Below, piece by piece: positions 51,601 to 60,847 of a stretch of DNA of 64,000 nucleotides. The position numbers and the translations under genes were made by a program. How positions within the stretch are numbered: position 1 is the stretch's first letter; each line of letters opens with the position of its first letter. The notes under the pieces are model-generated. The model worked only from the letters and a program-made list of their open reading frames with translations, searched no databases and was not told where the DNA came from. This DNA is from JAGQVA01 sp041391725 (GTDB taxonomy: Bacteria > Bacteroidota > Bacteroidia > J057), in assembly GCA_041391725.1 (NCBI GenBank), contig JAWKNL010000025.1:1-64000 (forward strand), written 5' to 3'.

Positions 51601-52166
51601 CCCGAGCGAAGCGGATTTTCGCTGTCTTTTTCGTGAAAGTGGAAGTTTCGGGTTTTACTTACCGTAAATGTCGGCGCTCCGGCAGGAGAACTGTTTTCTA
51701 CCCGTTTTCCTGATTCTGTCCCTATCCGGAGAAAGTAAAAATTGGTATCAGCGTATAAATGGAATTGATGGGTAAATCGCTGAACGTCGGGTGAATACTT
51801 CCATGTGTGCGGGCCCTCGGCATAAAACTGAATATAGTCGGAATTATTGAAAGTTCCGTCAGATTCACCGGAGACGAAGATGGGATTTTCGACCAGGTCG
51901 TCATACCGAAAATCGCTGTTGGCCTGGGGAAGCAGGGTGCCGCCGCTGCCAAAAATCTGGATTTTTCTGGGGTCTATATTCGACGGATTGATTCCGTGGC
52001 TTGAGAGAAAATCGTAATCCAGCTTATAAATCCCGCTTTCGGTAATGCCGATTTTGTGCCAGTTGCCCTGACTGAGCACAGATTCTGAGGCATAGTTTTG
52101 GGAAAAAGAAGGTTGATGCAGGCCCAAAACCAGTGGCAAAACGACGACCAGTAATCGCTTTATCAT
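48693..52166 (-). CDS. porU: Type IX secretion system sortase PorU (C25 family)
   Basis: 1157 aa, typical length for PorU. Signal peptide 1-22 (VVLPLVLGLHQPSFSQ). The gingipain-like C25 peptidase domain covers about residues 400-780 with catalytic H664 in YTGHGGEY and C698 in TATCEFG. After several beta domains the protein ends in its own T9SS-type C-terminal domain (FNYPNPFSDETNF ... SGVYIYSV ... SEARRLVILK). PorU cleaves the sorting domain of exported cargo and joins the cargo to A-LPS on the cell surface, together with PorV, PorQ and PorZ. Only porU and porV are in the window; the secretion core (porK-N, sprA) must lie elsewhere. Confidence 0.95.
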   Translation of the reverse strand: MIKRLLVVVLPLVLGLHQPSFSQNYASESVLSQGNWHKIGITESGIYKLDYDFLSSHGINPSNIDPRKIQIFGSGGTLLPQANSDFRYDDLVENPIFVSGESDGTFNNSDYIQFYAEGPHTWKYSPDVQRFTHQFHLYADTNFYFLRIGTESGKRVENSSPAGAPTFTVSKTRNFHFHEKDSENPLRSGRFWLGEKFDLLLDRTFGFYVPDAATGGTIRITTDLAARSDVATSFQVFAGSTLLGSVSLASTNVANSEVRYYQSKSQTFTISPTVVSADDSLYIRIVYNKSGSNRSEGWLDWIQVDYDQATDLGGRSEVEFSLAEQTGAGQIAGFSLANGSSNYKIWDITEPVNPTGIEYTLSGNNMNFAVKADSVKNFVAFTNGGKTPASVKTISNQNLHGLPLVDYLIITYPGFKVEAERLAEFHRTHYLRSVAVVTPQEIYNEFSSGKQDVSAIRDFIRMFYVKSAGLSPGFVLLFGDGTYNYKNINRREETVVNFIPTYQSRDSWEPTNSYTSDDFYGLLDETDGFWGEASGVEGDINYQVNLIDAAIGRLPVENTDQAKAIVDKIIRYATNPTGNGLGQWRNRVVLVADHKEGEGSTHVSQANAYTALINNTNPCINIDKLFMDNYQLVKTAGVTRFPEGREALLAALDQGSLILNYTGHGGEYAWSNSRILEIPDIESMQNYDRLPVVVTATCEFGRFDDPELRSGAEIMTMNPETGAIALFTTVRLVYSSPNATLNQNFYRSVFTFDSLKGRMPTMGEVMMHTKNNTFTRGNLANINSRNFTLLGDPGLIMNYPSLKAQISAINDRTIISGVTDSLQSLSKVKVSGIITDEYGNPKPDYQGEMDVTIFDKPSLFTTRLSQYSFYWQKNRIFNGRATVANGEFEFEFVVPIDISYEEGSGKISVYFFNDTIDGTGCYDDIYIGGTDPDAVADNQGPEVELFMYDENWIAGGITDANPYLYAKVKDESGINTVGIGIGHEITAELDSNSSNVFILNDYYTAKPNSYQEGTVKFQLRDLEPGRHDLSIRVWDVANNSSEAYTWFVVTDDAVMALEQIFNYPNPFSDETNFVIGHNQAGKNLEISVDIISMSGQKITTLTSAFTAGGNVYRGLTWDGTKENGEKISSGVYIYSVTLTNSDTGKTLSEARRLVILK

Positions 52167-52311
52167 GAGGTTTGCTTTCAGTTTTGTACAAATAAACGAA
52201 AAAACTGCGGGAAAGGATGGGTAAAAATATCACCCCCTTTGCGGGAAATAATTGGAAATTTGCTTCCCATTTAACAGAAAAACCCCATATTTAAGGAATC
52301 AAAAGTTTTGT

Positions 52312-53475
52312 ATGAATAACGCAATGTCATTTGACCGCTCTCCCCGCGGCAATCGCCCGAGCAGTGTTGATCCTCAATATTGGGATACCGTATTAGATCA
52401 TCATGAAAAAAAACAATACAAAGATGTAATCAGAGGAATCATCCGTTATGTAAATCCTGAGCTTGCCAATAAGACCGGCAATGCCGATAAAACAAAGTTT
52501 TCCATCCCGCATGGCTCTGCCATGGTTCATCTCGAAATCGGAGATGAAATGTTCAAAGTGAATGCGCCGTTTCTCGATACAAGTGCGGCCAATAAAATTC
52601 CGCTGTTTCGCCAGGTTGCACAAATCAATTTTTCTCCCCTCAATCTTGCGCGTATTGTAATAGACAACGACCAACTGGCTTTCTCTTATCAGTGCCCGCT
52701 CGAACTTGCAGAACCTTATAAGATGTATGAGGTTTTCAGGGAAATATGCATTTATGCAGATTCTTATGACGATGAGTTTATCAGGAAGTTTGGGGCCAAA
52801 TGGATTCAGGAACCGGTAGTGGAAAAATACTCTGCCGCAGAAATCGATAAATCGTGGAATAAGATTCAGGAATATATCAAAGAGGCGCAGGCCTATATCG
52901 AATATTTTGAAAATAAACGGAATTTTGGATTCTGCTGGGATGTGCTCAATATCACGCTGATGAAAATTGAGTATTTCGCCGAACCGCAGGGCCTCTACCG
53001 GAATGAACTGGAAAAAACCATGGCATTCCTCCAGGGAAATGCATCTGTTACCGACCGTGTCAACCGGGGAAAAGAGTTTCTGAAAAAACTTCAGTCCTAC
53101 AACCGGGAAGAATTCGAATCCGATATGTACAAAATCCAGAGTTTTATTCCCTACAAATACCGTAGTACCCTGGAAAATATCCGCTCCAACTTTGAAGAAT
53201 CCTATTCCACTGCCAAAAAAGAACGCGATAGCGGAGACCATATCGGCGCGACTTTCTCCCTGCAATACATCTTTATGAAGTTGTTTTTCTACAACAACGT
53301 CAATACCGAATACGCCGATCCGCTGGTACATGCACTCGAATTAGCCTCCGGAAAACCCTGGCACGAAGCTTCCGCTCACCTCTGGAAAGCCATGGAGATT
53401 GTTATGACCGGAAACTTTCAGAATGGCAACGCAGGAAAGAAGAAAGGCTTTTTCCGTTTTCTTTTTGGGAAATGA
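52312..53475 (+). CDS. Hypothetical cytosolic protein, possible YbjN/CesT-like N-terminal fold
   Basis: 387 aa from the ATG at 52312; an upstream in-frame ATG lies in non-coding-looking DNA. No signal peptide or membrane segment. Residues about 10-150 show a pattern (MVHLEIGDEMFKVNAPFL, LFRQVAQINFSPLNLARIVI, LAFSYQCPLELAEPYKMYEV) similar to YbjN-like or type III chaperone-like folds. The C-terminal half is helical and charged (RNELEKTMAFLQ, YKIQSFIPYKYR) and ends in a short basic/aromatic tail KKKGFFRFLFGK that could touch membrane. It is divergent from porU. Function unknown; the fold comparison is only a visual impression. Confidence 0.65.
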   Translation: MNNAMSFDRSPRGNRPSSVDPQYWDTVLDHHEKKQYKDVIRGIIRYVNPELANKTGNADKTKFSIPHGSAMVHLEIGDEMFKVNAPFLDTSAANKIPLFRQVAQINFSPLNLARIVIDNDQLAFSYQCPLELAEPYKMYEVFREICIYADSYDDEFIRKFGAKWIQEPVVEKYSAAEIDKSWNKIQEYIKEAQAYIEYFENKRNFGFCWDVLNITLMKIEYFAEPQGLYRNELEKTMAFLQGNASVTDRVNRGKEFLKKLQSYNREEFESDMYKIQSFIPYKYRSTLENIRSNFEESYSTAKKERDSGDHIGATFSLQYIFMKLFFYNNVNTEYADPLVHALELASGKPWHEASAHLWKAMEIVMTGNFQNGNAGKKKGFFRFLFGK

Positions 53476-53601
53476 GGTTATCCTTCGGACCAACATCACG
53501 TCTTATTCTGGTGATCATCAATCGGCTGACAACCGTAAGATGAATATTTGTTCATGTAATGAAAATTACAAATATTGGTAGATTATTTATCATGGATAAT
53601 C

Positions 53602-53609
53602 TATGTTTG
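53602..53609 (+). promoter_or_regulatory. -7 box TATGTTTG before the coiled-coil gene
   Basis: Exact TAnnTTTG, 40 bp before the ATG at 53650. The nearest TTG upstream is 24 bp away, slightly long for a -33 element. Confidence 0.4.
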
Positions 53610-53649
53610 TATTGTTTCTGCTGAACAGATACATCAATTTAAGTCCAGA

Positions 53650-54294
53650 ATGAAGATCAGTACCTTACTCTTGTTATTCGCAGCCTTTGTATCGTTCTCC
53701 CTGTCCCATGCACAACCGGAAAATGGAAACGGGAAGTCTTTTGTTTCTCCTGATGCAGATGAAAACGCTACCGATTTTCTTGCTTCCGAACTGGAAGAGA
53801 TGGTTTTGTGGCGTATGCTGGAACAACGGCGGCCTGATCTGCGAAGAGAAAAAGATGATATTCTCGAAGAAAACCACAACCTGGAAACCCTCCGGAAGGA
53901 AAGTCTGGCAGGTATGGATCAATACCGGCATCAGGCAGAACAACTGGAGGCGGGCAATGCAACACTGGAAGAAGAAAACGACAACCTGAGTGTATTGAAA
54001 AAAGAGATTGCTTTCAGGATCATTGAGCTTTCCAATGAAAAGGAACTGCTTTTCCAGGGAGAAGATGAGGATTACGACCTGGAGGTGGAAATCGCGGATG
54101 CAATCACAGAGGAGATTGTATTGCTCGACACACAACTTAGTGCTTATGACCGGAAGATTGAAAGCAATGAAGAGGCGATCCGGATTCAGTCCCGCATGAT
54201 CAGCGAAACCGAAGATCTGCTGGCAGAAACAGAGGAGACAGCACAATTGTGTACATGGCTTTATGAAGCCAATCTGGGCCTGGTTCGACAGTAA
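53650..54294 (+). CDS. Secreted coiled-coil protein, unknown function
   Basis: 214 aa from the ATG at 53650, with signal peptide 1-22 (LLLLFAAFVSFSLSHAQ). The mature protein is acidic and mostly one long coiled coil (about 60-205), rich in Glu, Leu and Gln heptads (LRREKDDILEENHNLETL, EEENDNLSVLKKEI, DRKIESNEEAIRIQSRM). No enzymatic motif, no sorting domain. It may be periplasmic and form fibres or span the periplasm. Monocistronic, with a pheS promoter and terminator immediately after. Confidence 0.7.
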   Translation: MKISTLLLLFAAFVSFSLSHAQPENGNGKSFVSPDADENATDFLASELEEMVLWRMLEQRRPDLRREKDDILEENHNLETLRKESLAGMDQYRHQAEQLEAGNATLEEENDNLSVLKKEIAFRIIELSNEKELLFQGEDEDYDLEVEIADAITEEIVLLDTQLSAYDRKIESNEEAIRIQSRMISETEDLLAETEETAQLCTWLYEANLGLVRQ

Positions 54295-54371
54295 ATAATG
54301 ACCGCTTTTGCGGATTCAATATTCAAGAAAGCCAATTGTGGCTGGTGTTTAGTAGTTAGATTTTAGGGGTT

Positions 54372-54403
54372 ACGCCTCACATGGTTATGTGGGGCGTTTT
54401 TTT
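54372..54403 (+). terminator. Rho-independent terminator before pheS
   Basis: A 10-bp stem (ACGCCTCACA / TGTGGGGCGT, one G-U), 6-nt loop, and seven Ts. It ends 5 bp before the pheS -7 box. Confidence 0.88.
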
Positions 54404-54407
54404 GTTA

Positions 54408-54415
54408 TATATTTG
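54408..54415 (+). promoter_or_regulatory. -7 box TATATTTG for pheS
   Basis: Exact TAnnTTTG, 19 bp before the ATG at 54434, giving a short leader. No -33 TTG at normal distance because the terminator occupies that space. Confidence 0.45.
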
Positions 54416-54433
54416 CACCAAATTTTACCGCGC

Positions 54434-55471
54434 ATGTTTTCAGACGAGATTAAGGAACGCATAGAAAGCTTCAAATCGCAGATTCAGGCTGCGATAGAAG
54501 AAAAGCAACTCCGCGATATCCACGTATCGGTACTGGGTCGCAACGGGTGGATCAAAGACCTTATGGGCAAAATCAAGGATATTCCCGCCGAGGCGAGAAA
54601 AGACTATGGCCAACTGGTCAATACGATCAAGGATGATTTTACCGAACTCCTCCGCACCCGGGAAGCTTTTCTGCTGAATGAATCACTCAGAAAAGAAGCC
54701 GAAAGCCTGCCCGAAATGGACCTCATGATCCCCATGCAATCAATGGAAAAGGGAACCGTGCACCCGCTTACCATTGTGGAGCAGGAAATTATCGAAATCT
54801 TTAAAGGGCTGGGTTTTTCCGTTGCCAGTGGCCCGGAAATGGAAATGGACTACTACAATTTTGAGGCGCTCAACATTCCCGCGGAGCATCCCGCCCGCGA
54901 TATGCAGGATACCTTCTGGCTTGAAAACGGATGGCTTCTCCGCACGCATACTTCCTCCTGTCAGGTACGGGCCATGGAAAAATACGGCGTACCCATACGC
55001 GTGATTGCGCCGGGACGTACCTTCCGCAACGAAGCGGTGGATGCATCGCACGAAAACACCTTCCACCAGGTGGAAGGGCTGATGGTGGACAAAGGCATCA
55101 GCGTATCCAACCTGATCTATGTACTGAAAACCTTCCTCGGAGAGGTGTTTAAAAAGGATATTACCGTTCGCCTCCGGCCTGGATTTTTCCCTTTTGTGGA
55201 GCCGGGATTCGAACTGGATATACGCTGTATTATCTGTGGTGGCGGTGGCTGCCAGACCTGCGGGTATTCCGGCTGGATTGAACTCGTGCCCTGCGGTATG
55301 GTTCACCGCCGTGTACTTGAAATGAGCAAAGTTGACCCCGATCAATATACAGGATTTGCCTTCGGACTCGGGATTTCTCGACTGGTAATGATGAAATACA
55401 ATATCCCCGATATCCGGGTTATCAATCGCGCAGACCTTCGCGAACTACGTCAGTTTGACGCCTTCATTTAA
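54434..55471 (+). CDS. pheS: Phenylalanine-tRNA ligase alpha subunit
   Basis: 345 aa from the ATG at 54434; the longer frame would start inside the terminator. An N-terminal coiled coil (1-90) binds tRNA; the class II catalytic domain has motif 2 (APGRTFRNEAVDASHENTFHQ) and motif 3 (FGLGISRLVMMKY), plus the Cys cluster CIICGGGGCQTCG seen in bacterial PheS. It charges tRNA-Phe together with PheT, whose gene begins 30 nt downstream. Confidence 0.97.
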   Translation: MFSDEIKERIESFKSQIQAAIEEKQLRDIHVSVLGRNGWIKDLMGKIKDIPAEARKDYGQLVNTIKDDFTELLRTREAFLLNESLRKEAESLPEMDLMIPMQSMEKGTVHPLTIVEQEIIEIFKGLGFSVASGPEMEMDYYNFEALNIPAEHPARDMQDTFWLENGWLLRTHTSSCQVRAMEKYGVPIRVIAPGRTFRNEAVDASHENTFHQVEGLMVDKGISVSNLIYVLKTFLGEVFKKDITVRLRPGFFPFVEPGFELDIRCIICGGGGCQTCGYSGWIELVPCGMVHRRVLEMSKVDPDQYTGFAFGLGISRLVMMKYNIPDIRVINRADLRELRQFDAFI

Positions 55472-55501
55472 TTATTTCTCTGGCTGATTACCTTTTTTCT
55501 T

Positions 55502-57886
55502 ATGAATCTTTCCATCAACTGGCTGTCCCAATTTGTCGATATAAAAGATATTGATCCGGAGGACATTTCCCGGAAACTCACCCTTCACACTGCCGAAATC
55601 GAAGGGCTGGAAGTGAAAGGAGAAGATCTGAAACATATACTTACCGGGAAAGTCACCAAACTTACCCATCTCGACGATAAATACGATATACTGGAAGTAA
55701 ATACAGGAAAAACCGCACAGATCGTCTGTACAGATAAAACTCTCTCCGAAGGTGAAATGGTCTGTGTTGCCTCTCCGGGTATTACTCTCAATGGCAGGGT
55801 AGTGGAGGCCCGTAAAATTGCCGGCCATACCAGCGAAGGGTTTCTGATGAGTGAAAAGGATATGGGAATATCCGATTACGAGGAGACCGTTTTCCGTGTG
55901 GCGCACCCCGAGGCAAAACCCGGGCAGAGCATTCTCGAATTGTACCCGTTTTTTCACGATGTAATCCTCGAACTGGACAATAAATCAGTTACCCACCGCC
56001 CCGACCTCTGGGGCATTTACGGGTTTGCCAGGGAGCTGGCAGCCATTTACAAACGCCCGCTGAAACCGCTGCCGGTGAAACCTGCCGATGTGATCAACAA
56101 AAGCACCATACCAGGCCCGTCGATACAGGTTTTGTCAAAAGATCATTGTCCCCGGTACGCTTCCATTACCATTTCCGGTGTCGAAAAAATGGAAACACCA
56201 CTGGAAATGTGCACCCTTCTGTATTACAGCGGACACAAGCCGATCAGCCTTCTGGTGGATATCTCCAATTATATTATGGCGGAGGTCGGCCAGCCTACCC
56301 ATGCATTTGACCGAAGGGAAGTGAGTACAGGTATTATCGTGGACTATGTGAAAGCGCCGTTTCAATACCACATTCTCGACGGCTCAGAACCGGTAATGCC
56401 CGCAGGTGCCATGATGATTTACAATGGCGATAAAGTGCCTGTGGCTGTAGCGGGAATTATGGGTGGAGAAAAGTCCAAAATCCTCGACGATACAAACGAA
56501 ATCCTGCTGGAGTCTGCCAACTTTGACGCAAAGTCAGTGCGTACAACTTCCGCAGCGATCAAAACCCGTACCGATGCCTCCAACCGTTATGAAAAGACGC
56601 TCGTTCCCCGGCAGACAATCGTGGCAGTGGAGCGTTTTGTTTACCTCCTGGAAGAACTTCAACCCGGGATTTCCTATTCGCAAATCACGGATATTGACCA
56701 TTCCGACAACTCTGTCAGAACGATAAGTCTTTCAGAATCATTTGTTTCTACCTTTACCGGTGCAGGTTTTACCCGGGAAATGATTTCCGATATCCTCAAT
56801 CGCCTCGGTTTTACCCATACCTATGCCAATGGCAATTTTGAGGTAACGGTTCCCTGGTACCGCTCCAAAAAGGACATCAACAACCAGCCCGATCTGGTAG
56901 AGGAAATAGCCCGGATTTATGGCTATGACAATATCACCCCCGAACCACCGAGGATCGGTGTGGCTCCTCTTCACGAAAATAAAATCGTGAAAGCAGATCT
57001 GGAACTGAAACGGGTACTCAGTTATGAATTTGGGTTTAATGAAGTGCGCACTTACGGTTGGGACGACAGCCGCTGGCTCGAAGTGCTGGAAATCGAGCCA
57101 CAAAATGCGGTTACGCTCGCCAATCCCCGCGCACCGTATTTCAATAAACTCAAAACCAGCCTGATTCCGGCACTGCTTCAGCATATCAAAGCCAATATGG
57201 CCAATTTCGCCCGGGTACCCATTTACGAGATCGAAAGCACATTCTTCGACAACCAGGGAAAACCTTCGGAAAAAAAATCGCTGGCAGGGGTGTTTTTCGA
57301 TAAAACCCGGAAAGAAGAGGAACTATTTTTCCACATAAAAGATGCACTTTCGTATGGCTTCACCAGCCTCAAAAATCGCTATTTGCGTTTTGAGTATGGT
57401 GCATCCGAGCCGGGAAAAACCTGGATTACAGCCAATAAATCCCTTTCGTTGTATTACGAAAATGTTTATCTCGGATATATTTCCGTGCTTCAGCCCAAAT
57501 ACGCCAAAACACAGTTTGGCAACTATCCGGTCGTTATTTTCGAATTTGATATAGAGGCTTTTACCCAGGTAGTGCCGCTGGTTCATACCTTCGTTCGCCC
57601 CAATCCTTTCCCTTTTGTTACGCTCGATTTTAATATCGTCGCAGATAAGGAGGTACGGTACAATGAAGTGGTGGCCGCAGTAACAACTCTGGGCAGCAGC
57701 TATATGAAGGATTTTGCGTTTAAGGAGTTGTTTCAGGATGAGAAGATTCTCCCCGGAAAAAACAGTTTCCCTCTTCACCACATCACCATTGGTTCTGAGG
57801 AAAAAACCCTGAACGCGGATGAAATCAATGAATTTAAAACCACGATGATCACCCACCTTGAAAAATCGGGGCTGAGCATCAGATAG
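55502..57886 (+). CDS. pheT: Phenylalanine-tRNA ligase beta subunit
   Basis: 794 aa, full length. N-terminal tRNA-binding (OB) domain (about 40-150; GKVTKLTHL), B3/4 editing domain (about 210-390; MAEVGQPTHAFDRREV), B5 domain (about 400-480), a catalytic-like core (about 490-690; EEIARIYGYDNI) and the anticodon-binding ferredoxin-like domain at the C-terminus (about 705-794; RPNPFPFVTLDFNIV). Forms the alpha2-beta2 enzyme with PheS. Co-transcribed with pheS. Confidence 0.97.
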   Translation: MNLSINWLSQFVDIKDIDPEDISRKLTLHTAEIEGLEVKGEDLKHILTGKVTKLTHLDDKYDILEVNTGKTAQIVCTDKTLSEGEMVCVASPGITLNGRVVEARKIAGHTSEGFLMSEKDMGISDYEETVFRVAHPEAKPGQSILELYPFFHDVILELDNKSVTHRPDLWGIYGFARELAAIYKRPLKPLPVKPADVINKSTIPGPSIQVLSKDHCPRYASITISGVEKMETPLEMCTLLYYSGHKPISLLVDISNYIMAEVGQPTHAFDRREVSTGIIVDYVKAPFQYHILDGSEPVMPAGAMMIYNGDKVPVAVAGIMGGEKSKILDDTNEILLESANFDAKSVRTTSAAIKTRTDASNRYEKTLVPRQTIVAVERFVYLLEELQPGISYSQITDIDHSDNSVRTISLSESFVSTFTGAGFTREMISDILNRLGFTHTYANGNFEVTVPWYRSKKDINNQPDLVEEIARIYGYDNITPEPPRIGVAPLHENKIVKADLELKRVLSYEFGFNEVRTYGWDDSRWLEVLEIEPQNAVTLANPRAPYFNKLKTSLIPALLQHIKANMANFARVPIYEIESTFFDNQGKPSEKKSLAGVFFDKTRKEEELFFHIKDALSYGFTSLKNRYLRFEYGASEPGKTWITANKSLSLYYENVYLGYISVLQPKYAKTQFGNYPVVIFEFDIEAFTQVVPLVHTFVRPNPFPFVTLDFNIVADKEVRYNEVVAAVTTLGSSYMKDFAFKELFQDEKILPGKNSFPLHHITIGSEEKTLNADEINEFKTTMITHLEKSGLSIR

Positions 57887-57941
57887 ATATTTACAGACTG
57901 TACATATAGGTTTGAACAGGCGACAAACGCAATACTTTAAG

Positions 57942-57949
57942 TAAATTTG
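57942..57949 (+). promoter_or_regulatory. -7 box TAAATTTG before the M14 carboxypeptidase gene
   Basis: Exact TAnnTTTG only 4 nt before the ATG at 57954. If used, the transcript would start at or very near the start codon (leaderless). Confidence 0.35.
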
Positions 57950-57953
57950 CTTT

Positions 57954-60284
57954 ATGGTACGCCTGATTCTTTTTGTGACAATTTTCACGCTTTTTTCTGA
58001 ACCGGTCATCGGTCAGGAGGTGTATTCGCTCGTTTCGCTTTCTCCCTCCTCCCACCAAGAATGGGATTCCTGGCTGGAAAACGGATTTACTCCAGACCAT
58101 TTTACCATCAGGGAAGGAAATCTGGAAATGATCCTCGACGATGCGGACATCGCCCTGCTCGACGTGTTGGGCGCTTCGTATCAGATTCTTCAGCGGGACA
58201 TGTCTTCGGTTTATGCACGGAATCTTTCTGCACAGGCAACTAAGCTCAGCCAGCGGTCGTCGTGTGGGCTGGCTCATTTTTCGCCCGGAACCATGTCCGG
58301 CTATCACACCTGGGCAGAAGCCGTTGCCCAGCTCGACAGCATGCATGCTGCGTATCCGGCCATCATTTCTCCCAAAATACAGATCGGCACTTCGGTGGAA
58401 GGAAGGCCCGTCTGGGCAGTGAAAATCTCCGATAATCCTGCTACCAATGAATCAGCAACGGAGCCGGGCGTTTATTTTGATGCGCTTACCCATGCGCGGG
58501 AACCCCTGTCGCTGGAGATGATTTTGTATTATATGTGGTGGTTGCTCGAAAACTACAATCAGAATCCAGAAGCCACAAAACTGGTCAACGACCGGGAAAT
58601 ATTTTTTGTGCCCGTGGTAAACCCCGATGGATATGTTTACAATCAGGTTACCAACCCCAACGGTGGTGGGCTATGGCGCAAAAACCGCCGGGTTTTGAAC
58701 AATATCTGCGCAGGGATAGACCTGAACCGAAATTTCAGCTTTGGCTGGGGGCTCAACTCCGGTTCGACCGGAGATCCTTGTTCCAATACCTTCCGCGGGC
58801 TGTCTGCATTTTCCGAACCGGAAACCCAGGCCATAGAGAATTTTCTCAATCAGATTGCGCCTGAAACAGGATTCAGCATTCACACCTACGGACGAAAAAT
58901 CATCAGCCCGCTGGGATATACCGATTCACTGGTACGGGAAGGTGTTTACAGTGATTTTTCCTCCGCTTTTATTCCGGCGAGGTACAATGGCTACGGAACC
59001 ATCAAACAGCTTTTCAACTATGAATCTTCGGGAACAACTATCGATTATTTTCACAGTCAGGGTATAACCGGATGGATGCCTGAGATGGGGGGAGATTTCT
59101 GGGATGACCCGGGAACCATCTGTCTGCAACTTCGGGAGTTTTTGCCTGCGATGAAATATATCACCTGGGTTGCGGGGGCCTATATTAGTTATCAGAATTA
59201 TCAAAGTGGAGAGATTATTCCCGGGCAAAACACAACGGTCTCATTACGAGTGAGAAACAGCGGATTATCGCAAATCGCAAATAACGTATCCGCCAGTCTT
59301 ATACCTCTTTCGCCCGGCATACAGACAGTTGCTGCAGCTGGTTCTCAGCCAACTATCGCTCCCGGCAAGGAAAAAGAAGTCAGTTTTACCCTTTTTATTT
59401 CTCCCGATATATCTTTCCCCGATACGATACGACTGGGAGTGGTAGTCGGGTATGACGGAGTGGTTACCGCGCGTGATACCATCCAGTTGCTGGTGGGAAA
59501 TCGGCGGGTGATTTTTCAGGATGATTTTTCAGGCGGCAGAGTGAAGTGGCAGCAAATGGGAACAGGCAAAATGTGGGACACCACTTCAGTTGACAGAGTA
59601 GGCGGGAAAAACTATATGACCGATTCCCCCAGTGGCAGCTACCGCTACGACAGCAACTCCGGGATTGTAATGAGCAGTTTTGCAGATCTCACAGATGCCG
59701 TAAACCCTGTGCTGGAATTTTCCACAAGATTTTCACTTGAGCCATTCAGTGATTATGTAAAGATAGAAGTAGGCGGACAGACAAATAATGACTGGAAAAG
59801 TGTGGGCGGAAGTTATGCCAGTGAATTTGCCGGGCAGTATTTTTATCAGGGAAACCGTTATTGGGTGGAAGAAAAAATAGATTTGGGCGAATTTGCAGGA
59901 AAGAAAATAAAAATCCGGTTTCAGCTTCATTCAGGGACGTTTGTCCAGAGTGACGGTTTCTATATTCGCGATTTACGAATTGTGGATTATACTTCCCCCG
60001 TTACCAGCGCAGAATTCGCTATTCGCGAACCAGTGTTTGAGCTTTTTCCCAACCCGGCACAAAAAATATTCTCCCTAAAAATCATCCATTCGACCCACCA
60101 ACCCCTGAAAATGGAGATAATGGACATGAATGGAAAATTCGCAGCGGTGTTTGAAGGCGAATATCTGGCGCCTGGCGAAAATAAATGGCAGGTAAATGTG
60201 GCTGACTATCCAGTTGGTGTTTATCTGGTAAAATGGACAACCGAAGAAGGCATCTACACCCGCAAACTACTTATTCAGCGATGA
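57954..60284 (+). CDS. Secreted M14 zinc carboxypeptidase with T9SS sorting domain
   Basis: 776 aa. Signal peptide 1-20 (VTIFTLFSEPVIGQ). A pro-region (about 25-110) precedes the M14 peptidase domain (about 115-410). Zinc ligands are H180 and E183 in HAREP and H310 in SIHTYG; substrate-binding LNRNFSFGWG and the catalytic Glu near residue 378 in PEMGGDFW are present. Beta domains follow, including a CARDB-like segment (PGQNTTVSLRVRNSG) and a jelly-roll-like region, then a T9SS sorting domain (FELFPNPAQKIFSLKI ... PVGVYLVKW ... YTRKLLIQR). It removes C-terminal residues from peptides outside the cell, probably for nutrition. The next gene overlaps its stop (ATGA). Confidence 0.93.
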   Translation: MVRLILFVTIFTLFSEPVIGQEVYSLVSLSPSSHQEWDSWLENGFTPDHFTIREGNLEMILDDADIALLDVLGASYQILQRDMSSVYARNLSAQATKLSQRSSCGLAHFSPGTMSGYHTWAEAVAQLDSMHAAYPAIISPKIQIGTSVEGRPVWAVKISDNPATNESATEPGVYFDALTHAREPLSLEMILYYMWWLLENYNQNPEATKLVNDREIFFVPVVNPDGYVYNQVTNPNGGGLWRKNRRVLNNICAGIDLNRNFSFGWGLNSGSTGDPCSNTFRGLSAFSEPETQAIENFLNQIAPETGFSIHTYGRKIISPLGYTDSLVREGVYSDFSSAFIPARYNGYGTIKQLFNYESSGTTIDYFHSQGITGWMPEMGGDFWDDPGTICLQLREFLPAMKYITWVAGAYISYQNYQSGEIIPGQNTTVSLRVRNSGLSQIANNVSASLIPLSPGIQTVAAAGSQPTIAPGKEKEVSFTLFISPDISFPDTIRLGVVVGYDGVVTARDTIQLLVGNRRVIFQDDFSGGRVKWQQMGTGKMWDTTSVDRVGGKNYMTDSPSGSYRYDSNSGIVMSSFADLTDAVNPVLEFSTRFSLEPFSDYVKIEVGGQTNNDWKSVGGSYASEFAGQYFYQGNRYWVEEKIDLGEFAGKKIKIRFQLHSGTFVQSDGFYIRDLRIVDYTSPVTSAEFAIREPVFELFPNPAQKIFSLKIIHSTHQPLKMEIMDMNGKFAAVFEGEYLAPGENKWQVNVADYPVGVYLVKWTTEEGIYTRKLLIQR

Positions 60285-60847
60285 AGAAATGGGAATATTA
60301 TACTGACAGGAAAGTGATTTACGAAAAACCAGCTTTTCATTCGATCCATTTTCGTGTATTCGTGGTTACTTCATTCTTCTTCTCAGGATGCATGATGAAC
60401 AGTTTGCAGGGATTTGCGCAGAATGGAAATGAAGAAATCCTGTGCGATATGATGTCCCGTTTTCTGATTCAGGGAGAATACCATTTCCGCCAATACCAGG
60501 GATTTACGGGAGCAGATTGTCTGGAGAAATTGACCACAGACTCCCTCTCCGACGCAACCCTCACCATCGGCACACCGCGGGTAACCTACCAGTCGCTGGG
60601 AAAAAAACGCTATCTTCGCAGAATGGATATCCGGCTGAAAGGAAGCGGAGAAATGGCGGTGGATACAACCCTTTCCTATACAGATACACTTTCAGGAAAG
60701 GCACTAAGACAGTACAACCGCCAGAGTCCTGAAAATCTTCGCGCCGACGATCCTACGTTACTGGGAAAATGGGTAAAACCCATGATGCTGATCGGCGTGA
60801 GTGTGGGCGGCGTCATTTCCCTGTTTTATATTCGAAGCAGTTTATGA
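60281..60847 (+). CDS. Hypothetical envelope protein
   Basis: 188 aa from the ATG at 60281 (ATGA overlap with the carboxypeptidase). After a basic N-terminus, a hydrophobic stretch (about 26-45; FVVTSFFFSGCMM) could be a signal or anchor, and a second membrane helix lies at the very C-terminus (about 167-183; MMLIGVSVGGVISLFYI). The middle is soluble with conserved-looking SLGKKRYLRRMDIRLKG. No known family recognised. The next gene overlaps its stop by 4 nt, so the three genes form a coupled operon. Confidence 0.7.
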   Translation: MKKWEYYTDRKVIYEKPAFHSIHFRVFVVTSFFFSGCMMNSLQGFAQNGNEEILCDMMSRFLIQGEYHFRQYQGFTGADCLEKLTTDSLSDATLTIGTPRVTYQSLGKKRYLRRMDIRLKGSGEMAVDTTLSYTDTLSGKALRQYNRQSPENLRADDPTLLGKWVKPMMLIGVSVGGVISLFYIRSSL

